From assembly GCA_907163345.1 (NCBI GenBank), contig CAJQUN010000024.1, positions 2,790,001 through 2,854,000 of the forward strand: 64,000 nt of DNA, written 5' to 3'. Source of the DNA: Haberlea rhodopensis. Taxonomy: Eukaryota; Streptophyta; Magnoliopsida; Lamiales; Gesneriaceae. The translations under genes and the position numbers were made by a program. How positions within the stretch are numbered: the first letter of the stretch is position 1; each line of letters begins with the position of its first letter. Positions 26,001 to 33,426 of this stretch are shown here, one piece after another. Below the pieces are notes generated by a model. That model had not been told where the DNA came from. It did not search any database and was given only the letters and a program-made list of their open reading frames with translations.

Positions 26001-29000
26001 TTTACTCCAACATATAATCCTAAGAATGACGTATACAATAAATACAAAACCCTGGTTCAGACAAATATATGCTGTCATCCAATTAGTAGTGAACAATCGA
26101 GGGAATCGTCAATGTATTTATCTATTGTTCCCATGATGCAACCACTACTTGATTTTCTCACATTTGGGTTGTGCCTCCTCACCCTCTTTCTTCCTCTCTT
26201 TCCACAAATTTCAAACAGTTGTTAATATTACTAGCTTTCATACTTTTCAGCATTTTTTGTCTTCCAAACATATTATTTATTTCATGTAAATGTATTATTT
26301 TTGCTGGTTAAACTGGTGAAAGTCTAATTATCTCAAAATTTTACGCCAAAATGACATTATGAAATTGGAACAGAGAGAGATAGGATCTTCATATTCCCCG
26401 CAAGCTTTATTTAACATGCACTAATTGGGACGAAAGCAATTAAAGGTTTTTTTCTTCGTAATACATCATGACTATTTTTCATATTATGCAATAAAATTCC
26501 AACAAATACTTGTACCTTTGTTGGAATCAAGGTCACCAAATGATGGTTAGATCTCGTAAGAACAGAACACTGAATTGTCAAACAAAGAAAGAACAAGTGC
26601 AGGAAAAAAAAAACCCGAGCTTGATAGCAGCCAAAGCCACTTATTGTTCAACTGCTGTCCTGTTGGGTCCTACTCCTAAAAATCCATATTTGTTTTGCAA
26701 ATGATATCAAACTAGGTGAGAAATCTCTAAGAGTCGTGCATGTTTCACTAATCATATTTTTAATCAATTTTCCCATATGGTCTTATTTGCTAGAAGATCT
26801 TATATTCGTAACAAGGGGATAATGGTTCGAAACCTTAAGGAGATAAAACGTTGTCCTTAAATTGACTAATCAAGGAGTGCAAATAACTCGAGCCAGATCC
26901 CAAGATTTTTGAACTGACTCGAATAAAAGTCGATTAGAATATAGGTTTATTGAATTCAAGGTGTGCTCAAGGCTACACACGAAATTGTTCAAGCCAAATT
27001 CAAGCCTTATCATTTGTGCAATAGCCTGCGACCTTTAATATGTATTATTATTTAGTAGATATAATATTATTCTTTGTACATGTAAAATAAGTAACCTAAT
27101 TCCTCTTTTAAATCATCATTACCTCACCCAAATCTGTAGCTAATTACACAAACGAGTAGAGATCATGAAATTTCAAAAACTCGAGCTCGATCTAAGAATA
27201 AAGAATCCCATGCTCGACTTCGGCACGTTAGCTTTCTCATATGCTTGGCTTGGGCTTGGAACTCGAATATCTTAGCTCACGAGCTCAATAATAATAATAT
27301 TATTATCCATTACTGGATGATTCTGAGCTGTTGGAAAGTAAGGCTGAAATTCATCTTTTAAATCTTATCTCATTCAGATTGCATCGAGGAGAAAAAGCAA
27401 TTGCAAAATAAGCTCTATAACAAACAGCACAACGAGAATCTAAGGTAACCGATTCTCAATGATTCAAGCATTACTAAGTCATCGATTGTTGAAACGGAAT
27501 GATTATATACATTTTACAAAGCTAAGAAGCAAAGATAATAATCTTATGTTAATGACCTTGCTTTAATCGACATGTATCAAGACAATAAATTACTTACAAA
27601 ACACTAGCTCCAAAACGAGAAACCCAAAATTAACCAATATAGATATAACAGATTCTTCATAATTTACATTAGGTAAAGTGTGATAGGCTTGATTCTTCAC
27701 AATTTACATTAGATATAACGGAGTTTGTTAGAAAATAAAACTGTGATGTCACATTTCATAAGCTCAACCTTTTAAAAAAGTTATTTCTAACACAATTTTT
27801 TTAAGAAAACTGAAAGGAAAAATAAAAAGGATAAAGTCCAAACCCTTGGCTCACGGCTTTAGACAGGTGTGATGGGTATGTCTCTTAAGTCATGATCCCC
27901 AGTCACACTTAATGATATTTTGTTAGGCATTGGTGTTAACAAAATCTTACCTCAGTTCATAATTATTAAGGTACGAAGAACTGAGGAGCACATATGTCCT
28001 GGAGCCTAAGCTGTTCACGCAAGTCCATGAATTTGCATTACCAAAGCAAGGTGCATTGAGTAATAGTATTTTAAAATTTATACGTATTAATAAAATTATG
28101 GCATGCAACATCTAACATATAATTTCCAAGTTATTGAACAACAATAAAAACAGCTATTTTTTAGTGTATAAGCAAAATATGAATGACTATAACATTAATT
28201 TAATATGCAATCCTTTTATTTAAGATGCACTTAAAATGTGTCTTGGGCATGTAATAACACCGAGTGTGGACATTTTACCCAAAGCACAAGCCTACTAAAG
28301 GGCTAAGCCTTGGCATGTTTTCAGTCGGAAAGATTGCCAGATTGGGACTCGCTATACTTTGATTGTAGGTGAAATGGTATAGAGTAGCATGTTAAAAAAC
28401 ATGGTTCAAAATTTTGAGAATGTCTCCCACATCAGACATCTAAATTTGATGACGTAAATGGTATGCAAACTAAAAGAAAAAGTCTACAAATTTCAATTTG
28501 ACAACGTTTGCCCAAAACCATCAAATAAAGACATAAAATTAGAGAAACCATCATGGACAAGCATAGCTCTTCCAGACAGCATCGAAACTCTGTTAGACAG
28601 GAGAAATGAAACAGAATAACGACCGAGGGGGGAAATAAAGAAGAGCAGATGGCTGAGCTTAGAAAAGACGACCATTTAATCGGTAAAGTCACTATAGAAA
28701 CATTATCAACAGCTATATTTTGGTGACTAAGGATACATTGTTTAAAGGTAAAATCAGTTGGGCAGCGAAGTAGGATCAATGCAAGAAAGAAGAAAGGCAA
28801 AATTGAAAATGGTGAGCACCATAAGAAAAGGCATTTGTTATTAAACAAATTTAGAGGACAGTGAAAGCATCAATTAAAAAAAAATACGCACACCGGTAAC
28901 AAAGAGAGCCAAAGTACTTAAACAATGGCCACCAAAACCATAAAACTGAGAAAAAAAAATTCCCTACCCTAGCTGCAAAATCAATCCTCTAAATACTAAT

Positions 29001-30156
29001 TATGCCTCTGCAGGAGGAAACAGCATCTTCTAAGAATGTTCCAATATCAAGCCAAGCTTGAGCCCGCACAGATGATGAACTCAAACTTTAGTCCTTGAAC
29101 CATACACAGTGAAACTAAATTCTTGAGAAAATATTGTTTACATGTGCAGGAACTCTTCAAATTAAACTTTTACATCTAAAGAAGGAAGCATCATCTTCAA
29201 CCAAAATTCCACGGTCATGTCCATGAAAACCAGTTTACAATCCAAATATCTACATAATTTCCAGCCAACAAATAACTCAACCATACATAAGATTTCAAAC
29301 TATGTAATTTAGAATATCTCCTCATCATCCAAGCCCTATTTCCATACTAGTTGAGATCACTATTTAGTCGAAGAAGCAACCTCCAAAAAAATAAATAAAG
29401 ACTAAATCCTCTAGCACAAGAAGATAAAATAACTAGGATAACCAAGCTGTTCTCAAAGTCCAGAACACAGTACCAATATGAACCAACTTTGAAACTTTCA
29501 AGCACTTGAAATTCATTTACAGTGAGAATATCATAAAACCGTACACCACTGTTCTCCTTAAAAGTTATTAAAAATCGTTGTTGCAGTAAAATAGACCACC
29601 ACTAGAAACATATATACCCAGTATTTTTCAGAAAAAATAGGCATCTGCCAACTAAACTTAATGACCTCATGTGCATTTAAGTCTGTTTAACATTAACGTA
29701 CAAGAATCAGAAATTCTGTGATCCATAGGTCAAAGGCAATCAACTAACCCCGTGTAGAATACATAACAAAGACAAAAAATGATTAACGGAAACTAATGAA
29801 ACAATGCAAACATAAAATTCAGAAGAAACTATTGCTACTAAGGATAACGGATAAAATTAAGAAAGACCGAATCAAGAAAGAAAACAAAAAATCAAAACTT
29901 TACTATCAAAAATACTGTACCACACGACTCAAGAACCATACCGTATCATCCCATTCTCAACTCAAGTGATAAAAATTTAGCAGATCACAAATTGACCAAT
30001 ACATTCGACTTATACATTGGAAATAATACCTAAATTGTTGAGAATGGATGGAATCTGATTGCGGAAGATCTGAATTCGCCGCTTCGTGGACGGCGTCGAG
30101 ACTGAAGGAGCGACAGCCATCAGCGACGCCATTGGATCGCTTCCATCGGATTCCAT
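3203..30156 (-). CDS. GCN1: GCN1 / ILITYHIA translational regulator, 5' 22 exons (partial at 3' end)
   Basis: Large HEAT-repeat protein of the cytosol. In yeast and plants GCN1 binds ribosomes with GCN20 and activates the eIF2-alpha kinase GCN2; the Arabidopsis homologue is ILITYHIA. Exons in order (minus strand): 30030-30156, 25259-25644, 25031-25162, 24541-24922, 24261-24407, 23810-23994, 23589-23715, 23374-23447, 20535-20611, 17770-17806, 17529-17695, 14366-14549, 13578-13655, 12593-12712, 12446-12505, 4930-5055, 4729-4849, 4468-4637, 3807-4109, 3618-3734, 3434-3535, 3203-3352. They sum to 3,372 nt, 1,124 codons, all junction phases compatible and no stop. Landmarks include SRKAVDE, GSEGRL, LKEKEALRRG, HHPYLVGTGKRDAVW, YTPEGML, KTAKEEAREL, CKSGPLPVDSF, LNELCLGLQ and ACLNAVRCIPAVS, which match plant GCN1 by memory of the family. 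Full-length plant GCN1 is about 2,600-2,700 residues, so roughly 40% is here. Boundaries were inferred from splice consensus and frame. Confidence 0.93.
4638..4728 (-). other. GCN1: GC-AG intron between GCN1 exons 17 and 18
   Basis: The donor reads CCTG|gcaagtcc and the acceptor ttttccag|AG. With the GC donor the join is CCT G|AG AAA ACA, giving KKPEKTKTAKEEA, in frame with family members. The neighbouring GT (ggcaa|gtcctt, three bases further) breaks frame with this acceptor. GCAAGT is the usual plant GC-donor form. Confidence 0.8.
5150..5640 (-). mobile_element. Copia 3' end (RNase H tail plus LTR), copy 1
   Basis: Read on the minus strand, 5640-5371 gives a Copia RNase H tail: CDNQAS, TDxTCVN, then NVLTKALPGSNFEDLNTKL and HPAWG. 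A short polypurine tract (cttggggag) follows, then an LTR starting TGTTAGAAATCC at 5,370 and probably ending ...GATTACA at 5,150 (about 221 bp). This is one of the few intronic elements on the same strand as GCN1. The left LTR end is judged only by the expected TG...CA ends. Confidence 0.65.
5648..5830 (-). repeat. Second, partial copy of the same Copia 3' end
   Basis: Positions 5,648-5,770 repeat the LTR segment at 5,227-5,360 (shared words such as cccttgatcta, gaatagctg, cggctaaaaatgg, tagctagtaaaatagt). Positions 5,771-5,830 repeat the RNase H end at 5,380-5,445 (aatcctcaaagtttgacc, ggtagagcct). The two copies sit head to tail about 420 bp apart. The second copy lacks the ORF-LTR junction sequence (no ctccccaagc). 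Confidence 0.7.
5921..5943. repeat. Short (CCCAA)n tract
   Basis: About four tandem CCCAA units ending in CCCG, within otherwise unremarkable intron sequence between the Copia relic and the LINE ORF1 piece. Confidence 0.7.
6035..7035 (+). pseudogene. LINE ORF1 (RRM plus DUF4283-type) remnant
   Basis: A C-rich, CT/GA-rich leader (6,060-6,200, with gagagagagag) is followed by a broken ORF1. Residues resembling the RRM of plant L1 ORF1p come from 6,300-6,525: TNFPGDWHP, KEVFLPIKRDIRGNKFGFIS, IWIGSYKIRANRPRF. The next open piece (6,685-6,933) has DWIEGCLLRKLHK and IPLGGPMVLIHD. A third frame at 6,930-6,990 reads SIPTREVWINCLGIPAHAWDA, the DUF4283 hallmark. ORF2 is missing, which is unusual because LINE copies normally lose the 5' end. 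Confidence 0.75.
7085..7296 (+). mobile_element. RTE-type LINE 3' tail with (TTG)n end
   Basis: The stretch DIRDWRRRTHVFDPT (about 7,185-7,232) resembles the conserved C-terminus of plant RTE ORF2 (DRxxWRxxIHVADPT). It is followed by tatcccaattcattggaat, taaaggcttaa and ttgttgttgtt, the 3' tail typical of plant RTE elements and of SINEs that share it. No other RTE sequence is visible. It sits between the LINE ORF1 piece and a Copia relic. Confidence 0.55.
7300..10800 (+). mobile_element. Decayed Copia retrotransposon (gag to RNase H)
   Basis: Successive domains in shifting frames: UBN2-type gag near 7,375-7,660 (IFELYREISHVSK, FLMGLKPEF, YEAFATIDRDER); gag tail and protease region 7,760-8,140; integrase near 8,640-8,960 (DVWRPSP, FIDDHTRCTWLY, NNGGEYATDAL); RT near 9,400-9,920 (GCKWVLTIKFLGDGSINRYK, IYVDDITITGND); RT end and RNase H 9,950-10,790 (DLGQLNYFLGIEV, SDRRSTSG, SVEAEYRATAQGT, KRTKHIEVD). 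Many stops and frameshifts. Part of the RT around 9,640-9,760 is scrambled. I cannot delimit either LTR. It is antisense within the 7.4-kb GCN1 intron 15. Confidence 0.8.
10801..11313. other. GCN1 intron sequence, nothing recognised
   Basis: Sequence between the Copia RNase H end and the MITE. It may include decayed Copia LTR, but no LTR boundary, reading frame or repeat could be supported. Confidence 0.5.
11314..11663. mobile_element. MITE-like inverted-repeat element
   Basis: The ends are long imperfect inverted repeats. Left: gcaaaaatcgtcc ... ttttggtcatgtatatcgtc, aaagtttagtcttaatgcac. Right, reverse-complemented: gcaaaactgttctgcaag ... ggccctgtaaatcatc, aaagtttggtcgtagtgca. The right arm contains a tandem duplication of about 23 bp (accaaactttgatgattt repeated near 11,579-11,620). 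No coding sequence. I could not find a clear target-site duplication, so the superfamily is open; long TIRs suggest a Mutator-type origin. Confidence 0.6.
11664..12445. other. GCN1 intron 15 remainder
   Basis: AT-rich intron sequence. A stretch at about 11,812-11,945 with repeated gtgcac and gctcgc words may be a decayed dispersed repeat, but I could not tie it to a family. No coding evidence. Confidence 0.45.
12446..14549 (-). CDS. GCN1: GCN1 exons 12-15
   Basis: Exons 14366-14549, 13578-13655, 12593-12712 and 12446-12505. Exon 12 begins SEVENPMDSQVPFLPSVEVL; its acceptor at 14,549/14,550 is fixed by phase 2 of exon 11. It contains CSHHPYLVGTGKRDAVW. Then follow RVQKCLQKFGFDVIG, GLLGSKGLMSPNYLD and HFINLPDLRMHDALSELDIQ. 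All donors are GT. Confidence 0.9.
13739..13785. repeat. Perfect 18-bp hairpin in GCN1 intron 12
   Basis: The left arm aaaatccgtgctcaaaat (13,739-13,756) is the exact reverse complement of the right arm attttgagcacggatttt (13,768-13,785), separated by an 11-base loop. No coding evidence around it. It could be a young foldback, the core of a small inverted-repeat element, or a structured intronic RNA. Confidence 0.85.
15380..15902 (+). mobile_element. LINE 3' end remnant with poly(A)
   Basis: Broken frames resemble the tail of plant L1 ORF2: HSAFTFYLREDVLFMNEMLR (zf-RVT region, near 15,450-15,510), then RGSKEAQDDLF near 15,670, FSDWVKEPTICLS near 15,755-15,800 and a terminal VLILYNIKKK. An A-run at 15,892-15,902 is the tail. 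Antisense within GCN1 intron 11. It resembles the relic at 541-1275 and may be from the same family. Confidence 0.6.
15903..17528. other. GCN1 intron 11 remainder
   Basis: About 1.6 kb with no recognised coding, repeat or RNA signal. Short open frames here show no family resemblance. Confidence 0.55.
17529..20611 (-). CDS. GCN1: GCN1 exons 9-11, including a 37-nt microexon
   Basis: Exon 9 (20535-20611) reads ASKLPADDLLTCVDLIEVLL. Exon 10 (17770-17806) is only 37 nt and supplies LLEIFPTKGFLQ. Exon 11 (17529-17695) reads LMLFLLSHPTWIIRKAAHD and so on. Phases are 0/2, 2/0 and 0/2. Exon 10 is needed to keep frame between exons 9 and 11 and matches the family at this point, so it is unlikely to be spurious. 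The intron between exons 9 and 10 is about 2.7 kb. Confidence 0.85.
18150..18850 (-). other. Unrecognised coding-like relic in GCN1 intron 9
   Basis: On the minus strand, frames between 18,836 and 18,150 give stretches that look protein-like though broken: GPKHSKPYRLRCKSPHFLQ, TQIISLEWINEQIISSASN, MPVVTVGVTEVFLGKSSEK and, in the last part, FDTDLNKML followed by NENYPEILGRLNNQRI. Charged, low-stop composition over 700 bp suggests an old coding segment, either an element or a captured gene piece. I do not recognise the family. Confidence 0.3.
19990..20240 (+). mobile_element. Copia RNase H fragment
   Basis: Read with two stops: ELWAEIGLECAIPLCVHCDN, then QEPIYLASNHVFSG, then TKHIKIATFTL. This matches the Copia RNase H block ending CDNQAAxxIAxNPVFHERTKHIEID. 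Sequence before it (19,385-19,970) is partly open on the plus strand and may belong to the same relic, but carries no motif I recognise. Antisense within GCN1 intron 9. Confidence 0.6.
20740..23174 (+). mobile_element. 5'-truncated L1-type LINE (RT, zf-RVT, poly(A))
   Basis: Three overlapping frames carry one ORF2. 20,773-21,045 has KSPGPDGFNFRFIKEFW. 21,063-21,701 has the RT core: TAFVGKRHILDGVIIINE, FKVDFEKAYDSVRW, RGLRQGDPLSPFLF and the catalytic LQYADDTVL. 21,667-22,557 continues with KYLGIPMGLNPR and SFGGRMVLLNAV. 22,560-23,030 holds the zf-RVT tail (SVRSAYGTF, CDLCQQVEETTAHLLFRC). An A-run at 23,164-23,174 ends it. Endonuclease and ORF1 are missing. Only a few frameshifts or stops separate it from an open ORF2 segment, so it is younger than the other intronic LINE relics. 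It lies antisense in GCN1 intron 8. Confidence 0.9.
23374..25162 (-). CDS. GCN1: GCN1 exons 3-8
   Basis: Exons 25031-25162, 24541-24922, 24261-24407, 23810-23994, 23589-23715 and 23374-23447. Compact cluster with introns of about 90-270 bp. Joined landmarks: SPDIYKTYIEGL, KEIFLDIYVKAVLNAREK, ILPSSVKMLKRNPE, VMGGSEGRLTF, CYKDEGNEEVKLS, NGLKEKEALRRGQIRC, LLQLVKTGFTKPVQRLEGIY and SKEKIWQLILQNEPS. Every junction matches the plant GCN1 order. All six donors are GT. Confidence 0.9.
24028..24062. repeat. Short tandem duplication in GCN1 intron 5
   Basis: The word catcaatattacattga occurs twice in direct succession within the intron between exons 5 and 6. Confidence 0.75.
25259..25644 (-). CDS. GCN1: GCN1 exon 2 (acceptor set by reading frame)
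   Basis: Two AG acceptors lie 11 bases apart, after ...attcttcag and after ...cttttcag. Exon 1 ends in phase 1, so only the upstream acceptor (exon end at 25,644) keeps frame, giving ...NNL-DSFQMTIEFVSLL. The downstream acceptor would shift the frame. Encodes the first HEAT-like segment with DDHGSRKAVDE, LLKWSCLLLNYS and RACKRALFHLFSK. Confidence 0.85.
25645..30029 (-). other. GCN1 intron 1 (4.4 kb), no gene recognised
   Basis: Bounded by a gtatta donor after exon 1 and the ...attcttcag acceptor before exon 2. AT-rich. It contains a local direct repeat (gattcttcataatttacatt at about 27,651 and gattcttcacaatttacatt at about 27,691), a stretch rich in ctcgagctcg-like words at about 26,885-27,290, and many antisense or sense open frames without family resemblance. 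The long first intron of a plant housekeeping gene could hold enhancer elements, but nothing specific is visible. Confidence 0.7.
30030..30156 (-). CDS. GCN1: GCN1 exon 1 with start codon
   Basis: Begins MESDGSDPMASLMAV and ends ...IPSILNNL plus one base before a gtatta donor. The first ATG (30,154-30,156) is chosen because it is the 5'-most in frame. A second in-frame ATG at 30,130-30,132 would begin MASLMAV, closer to the Arabidopsis start (MASS...), so either could be used. The STKRRIQIFRNQIPS stretch is the usual N-terminal GCN1 signature in plants. The exon ends in phase 1. Confidence 0.88.
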
Positions 30157-30300
30157 CTCGATTAAATGTTCAGAGAAGATAATGAAACGGTGGGAATAGG
30201 TTACTGGAGCTTTGTGTTAGGGTTTTAGAAGGTGGCTGACCAGAGAGAGTGGAGGTAGTGATGCTGCGTTTAGGGCACAAGGCGCACTTTCCGACTTCTC
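30157..30300 (-). promoter_or_regulatory. GCN1 5' leader with telo-box
   Basis: Upstream of the start codon the minus strand reads ...ctaaaaccctaacacaaag...; the telo-box AAACCCTAA occupies plus positions 30,218-30,226, about 62-70 bases before the ATG. Telo-boxes are common in promoters and leaders of plant translation-machinery genes, which fits GCN1. A CT-rich stretch (ctccactctctctgg) lies just upstream. I see no convincing TATA box. Confidence 0.5.
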
Positions 30301-30389
30301 ACTTTGATCATAGCATTAAAAAGGCAAAAAAAAAAAATAAAACGGCTTGTTGAATTACTCTTTATTTTTTGAGAAATTAATGTTTCTAG

Positions 30390-31260
30390 CCTAATTTAAA
30401 ATGTCATTTTTAAAAATAGCCTTCTTTACTAAACATTTTTAATAATAGCCTTAAGTATTTTAAAAAACCTAAATTACCCCTTTTACTATTATTTGAATTA
30501 GAGCTAGAATTTTAATTTATGCTCAAATAGTTTTATTCTCACTAAAATACATTACAGTATTTAGTTTTAAAAGTTTTATCTTTAGATTTGATATTTATAA
30601 TATTTTATTCTATTTTAAATTATACTTATAATGTGATATTAAATTTGACTTTATAATATAATATTATTATGAACTGGACGTTGAAAAAGGCGGCTGTTAT
30701 TTGATATTATTATCTACAATCATAATTTTTATTTAATTTATATACTATTGTTATGATTATTTTTATTTTTACTAATTTATTTCTTATTAATTATTATCCT
30801 TTTTATTATTAGTATTTTGATATTCAAAAAAATATTTAAAAAGTAAATAAGGATTTTATCAACTAAGCTAGCGAAAAATGGTAGATTCACATTTTGCAAT
30901 ATGGAAATGATATTTACTTTTATTTAAAAATATTATGGGACACATTAATTATACAGAAAATTTATAATTTTATTAAAGTAATAAATATATAGTTTAAAAC
31001 AAATAAATTTCAAATATAAAAATAAATACAAGTAATACACAAGTAAAGAGAAAAAAATTATATAATTAAATATGTGGTAGCTCCATATTTATTATCATAG
31101 TTCCTCAATTTAATATAATTGTGTGCTATAATAAAAATGCTTAAAGGATAAATTTGGAACTTAATATAATTAAAGGCTAATTTTAAAAATTAAATTAATT
31201 TAGGGCCAGATTTGATTATGGTAGTTTGTAGGAGGCCATTTTTAAAAATGCCCCTTATTT
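30390..31260. mobile_element. AT-rich segment with MULE-like terminal motifs
   Basis: Near 30,402 the sequence reads tgtcatttttaaaaatagcc; near 31,230-31,255 the reverse complement reads gggcatttttaaaaatggcc. Such 'catttttaaaaatagcc' ends recur at the borders of plant MULE-type elements. The interior is extremely AT-rich with no reading frame. Superfamily and exact ends are inference. Confidence 0.35.
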
Positions 31261-31802
31261 TTTTCGAAGTGTTTTCCGAAGCTTGACGGTGTATAGATGT
31301 ACATCGTTATCGTTTAATATATTTCAACAAAAAATTCCTTTTTATTTTAAACATTTTATTTAAGTTATTGGCTTTTATGGATTAAGTATTTATATATTGT
31401 ATCCAAAATTGGGTCAAATATATGAAAAATAAACGAGATAAAAAAAATAGAAAATTTTTGGCCGGTATCAAAAGATAAAAGATTTTTTGGCCCAATACAC
31501 CAAATTATTTACCTTTCATTTAAGTCCAACTGAAGCGTAAATTACTAAATTACCATCAACTTCTTCTCTTTCTAAACGTCAGAATCGTTCTGCTCATTTT
31601 CATCGCTTCTGTTGATTCTTCTTCAATTTCATCGTGCCTCTTCTTTCCAACGCTCAAAAACTTTCCGATCATTCCACCATTTTCATCGAAATCGTTCAAA
31701 GATTTCTATAAGTTTTCAAAAATTTCATCGCAAACGTACAAGTATTTTACTGTAATTTTGTCAATCCTTTCGTATAATCACATTCTTAGACGAAAACCTA
31801 AT

Positions 31803-33323
31803 ATGGCTCCAAAATCAAAGAAGATTCCTCAAACCAAACCACCAACAAAAAACAAGGGAAAAAATTGTGCTCAAATCTGGTAATCATTAAACTAGAGTTT
31901 TCATATATTAAACTATTTCTGTGTTAATGTAAGTGCTTCTGTCTATAATGCATCAGTACTGTTGAATATTGCATTTACACCGCATTTACAAATTTAGACT
32001 ATTGGAGCATATTTTTAATTTTTATGTTAAAGTAGCCTGACTATATCGGTGCATGTAATTAACATGCACCGATAGACTAAGATGGTTCATGTGTCTTATA
32101 TGCACCAACTTATTAAAATCTTAGTCTGCTGCATTTACACCGCAGTAACAAATTGAGACCATTGAAGCATGTTTTTAATTTTTTATGTTAAAGTAGCCTG
32201 AGTCTATCGGTGCATATTAATTACATGCACCAAATTAAAATTTAATTTGTTGCATCTACACCGCATTAACAAATTTAAACCATTGGAGCATGTTAAAGTA
32301 GCCCAAGTCTATCGGTGTATGTAATAAGCATGCACCGATAGACTCAATTTATTAAAATCTTTGTTTCAGTTTTTTAACTAACTTAGAATTTTCTCTCAGT
32401 TACACCTCCATCATCACCAATCTCATAAGAAATTACAAAGAAATTGAGTAAACAAACAACATATCGGGCCAACCTACATATAGTTATAACAGAGAAGACA
32501 CTTGAACTTAGTCAAGTTCACATCAAAGTGCTAATGAAGACACCACTCTGGCTTCTATTGAACTACATAGTTCCCAACATAATTTTCCTTGAGTATTGCA
32601 AAAAGTGTGACATGTCAGTAAAAGATATCATTGGCTGCTTCAATAGAAAATCTCAAGATTTCACATTCGGATGATACACCATGAAAATCAGGAAAAGTGA
32701 CGCCGTATACTCTTTGGAATAAGAGATGGTAAACAAGACATTGATATGCAACTCCAGGATTACAAATGTACGGGATTCTTACAAAGGTGCTTTCCAAAAA
32801 AGCAACCAGATAAAAAGGACATAAGGATGAGCAAGAGTTCAATCTACAAAAAATTGAAAATAAAGGCACAAAGTAACATTGATAGTGATGTCAATGACGT
32901 TACTCGATTGTTGACTCTATACATTCTTGCAGCCTTTTTCATATCAACAAAATCATCAAAAATTCCATGGGCGTACACATCGCTTGTTGAGGACCTGGAC
33001 AAGATTTGCAGCTACGATTGGTCCAAACATATCTTGAATACATTGCTCAACAACCTGATGCAGCCTGACCCTGAAAAACACTCCGGATGTGTTTTCTTAC
33101 TTCTTGTAAGACGTTTTTATAATCAATCTTTAAACCATAATTATTTCCTAATGTTTTTTATAATAACATCGATTATATATATTTTGCAGTATTGGTTATA
33201 TGAGAGGAAAGAGCTCATAAATCTAGTCCAGCCTAACCTTATCCAAGGTTCCTTAAATGGAATCTTGAGGATTTTTACAAAAGGATTCAAAACATTGACG
33301 TCAAGGAGCTCGACCGTGATTAT
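31803..33323 (+). pseudogene. PMD/DUF1985-type element gene, left part
   Basis: A first exon starts MAPKSKKIPQTKPPTKNKGK at 31,803, typical of ULP/PMD-bearing MULE genes. After a repeat-filled intron, 32,440-33,105 encodes HIKVLMKTPLWLLLNY, then VKDIIGCFNRKSQDFTFG, FGIRDGKQDIDMQLQ, DVTRLLTLYILAAFFIS, SLVEDLDKICSYDWSKHIL and SGCVFLLL. A GT-AG intron (33,106-33,189) leads to YWLYERKELINL and, after a frameshift, FLKWNLEDFYKRI. Order and residues resemble plant mobile domain/DUF1985 proteins carried by mobile elements. At least two frame breaks make it non-functional. Confidence 0.6.
31960..32350. repeat. Three-copy tandem repeat with GGTGCATG hairpins
   Basis: Copies begin near 31,972, 32,138 and 32,250 with gcatttacaccgcatttaca or a close variant, followed by ccattggagcatg, ttaaagtagcctgagtctat and cggtgcatg. 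In the first copy tatcggtgcatgt pairs with acatgcaccgata around a 5-base loop (about 32,045-32,075). The third copy forms a similar hairpin (gtctatcggtgtatg ... catgcaccgatagac). The array lies in the presumed first intron of the PMD-like gene. Confidence 0.75.
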
Positions 33324-33337
33324 GTAAGTTTCTTGTG

Positions 33338-33421
33338 CATTCAATTTAACTATGCTGGTGCATACAATTTAACTAGTTGGTGCTTACAAGTTAGCTATAC
33401 TGGTACATGCAATGAAACTAG
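33338..33421. repeat. Minisatellite, left arm
   Basis: Degenerate copies of a 22-24-bp unit (tggtgcatgcaatttaacta) follow the last left exon of the PMD-like gene. The array is cut at 33,422-33,426 by the Athila-like insertion and resumes at 49,388. Confidence 0.8.
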
Positions 33422-33426
33422 GTTGG

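Noticed and set aside
28432..28848. 138-codon minus-strand open frame in GCN1 intron 1
   Set aside because: Hydrophobic, low-complexity translation with an overlapping alternative frame and no family match; treated as chance.
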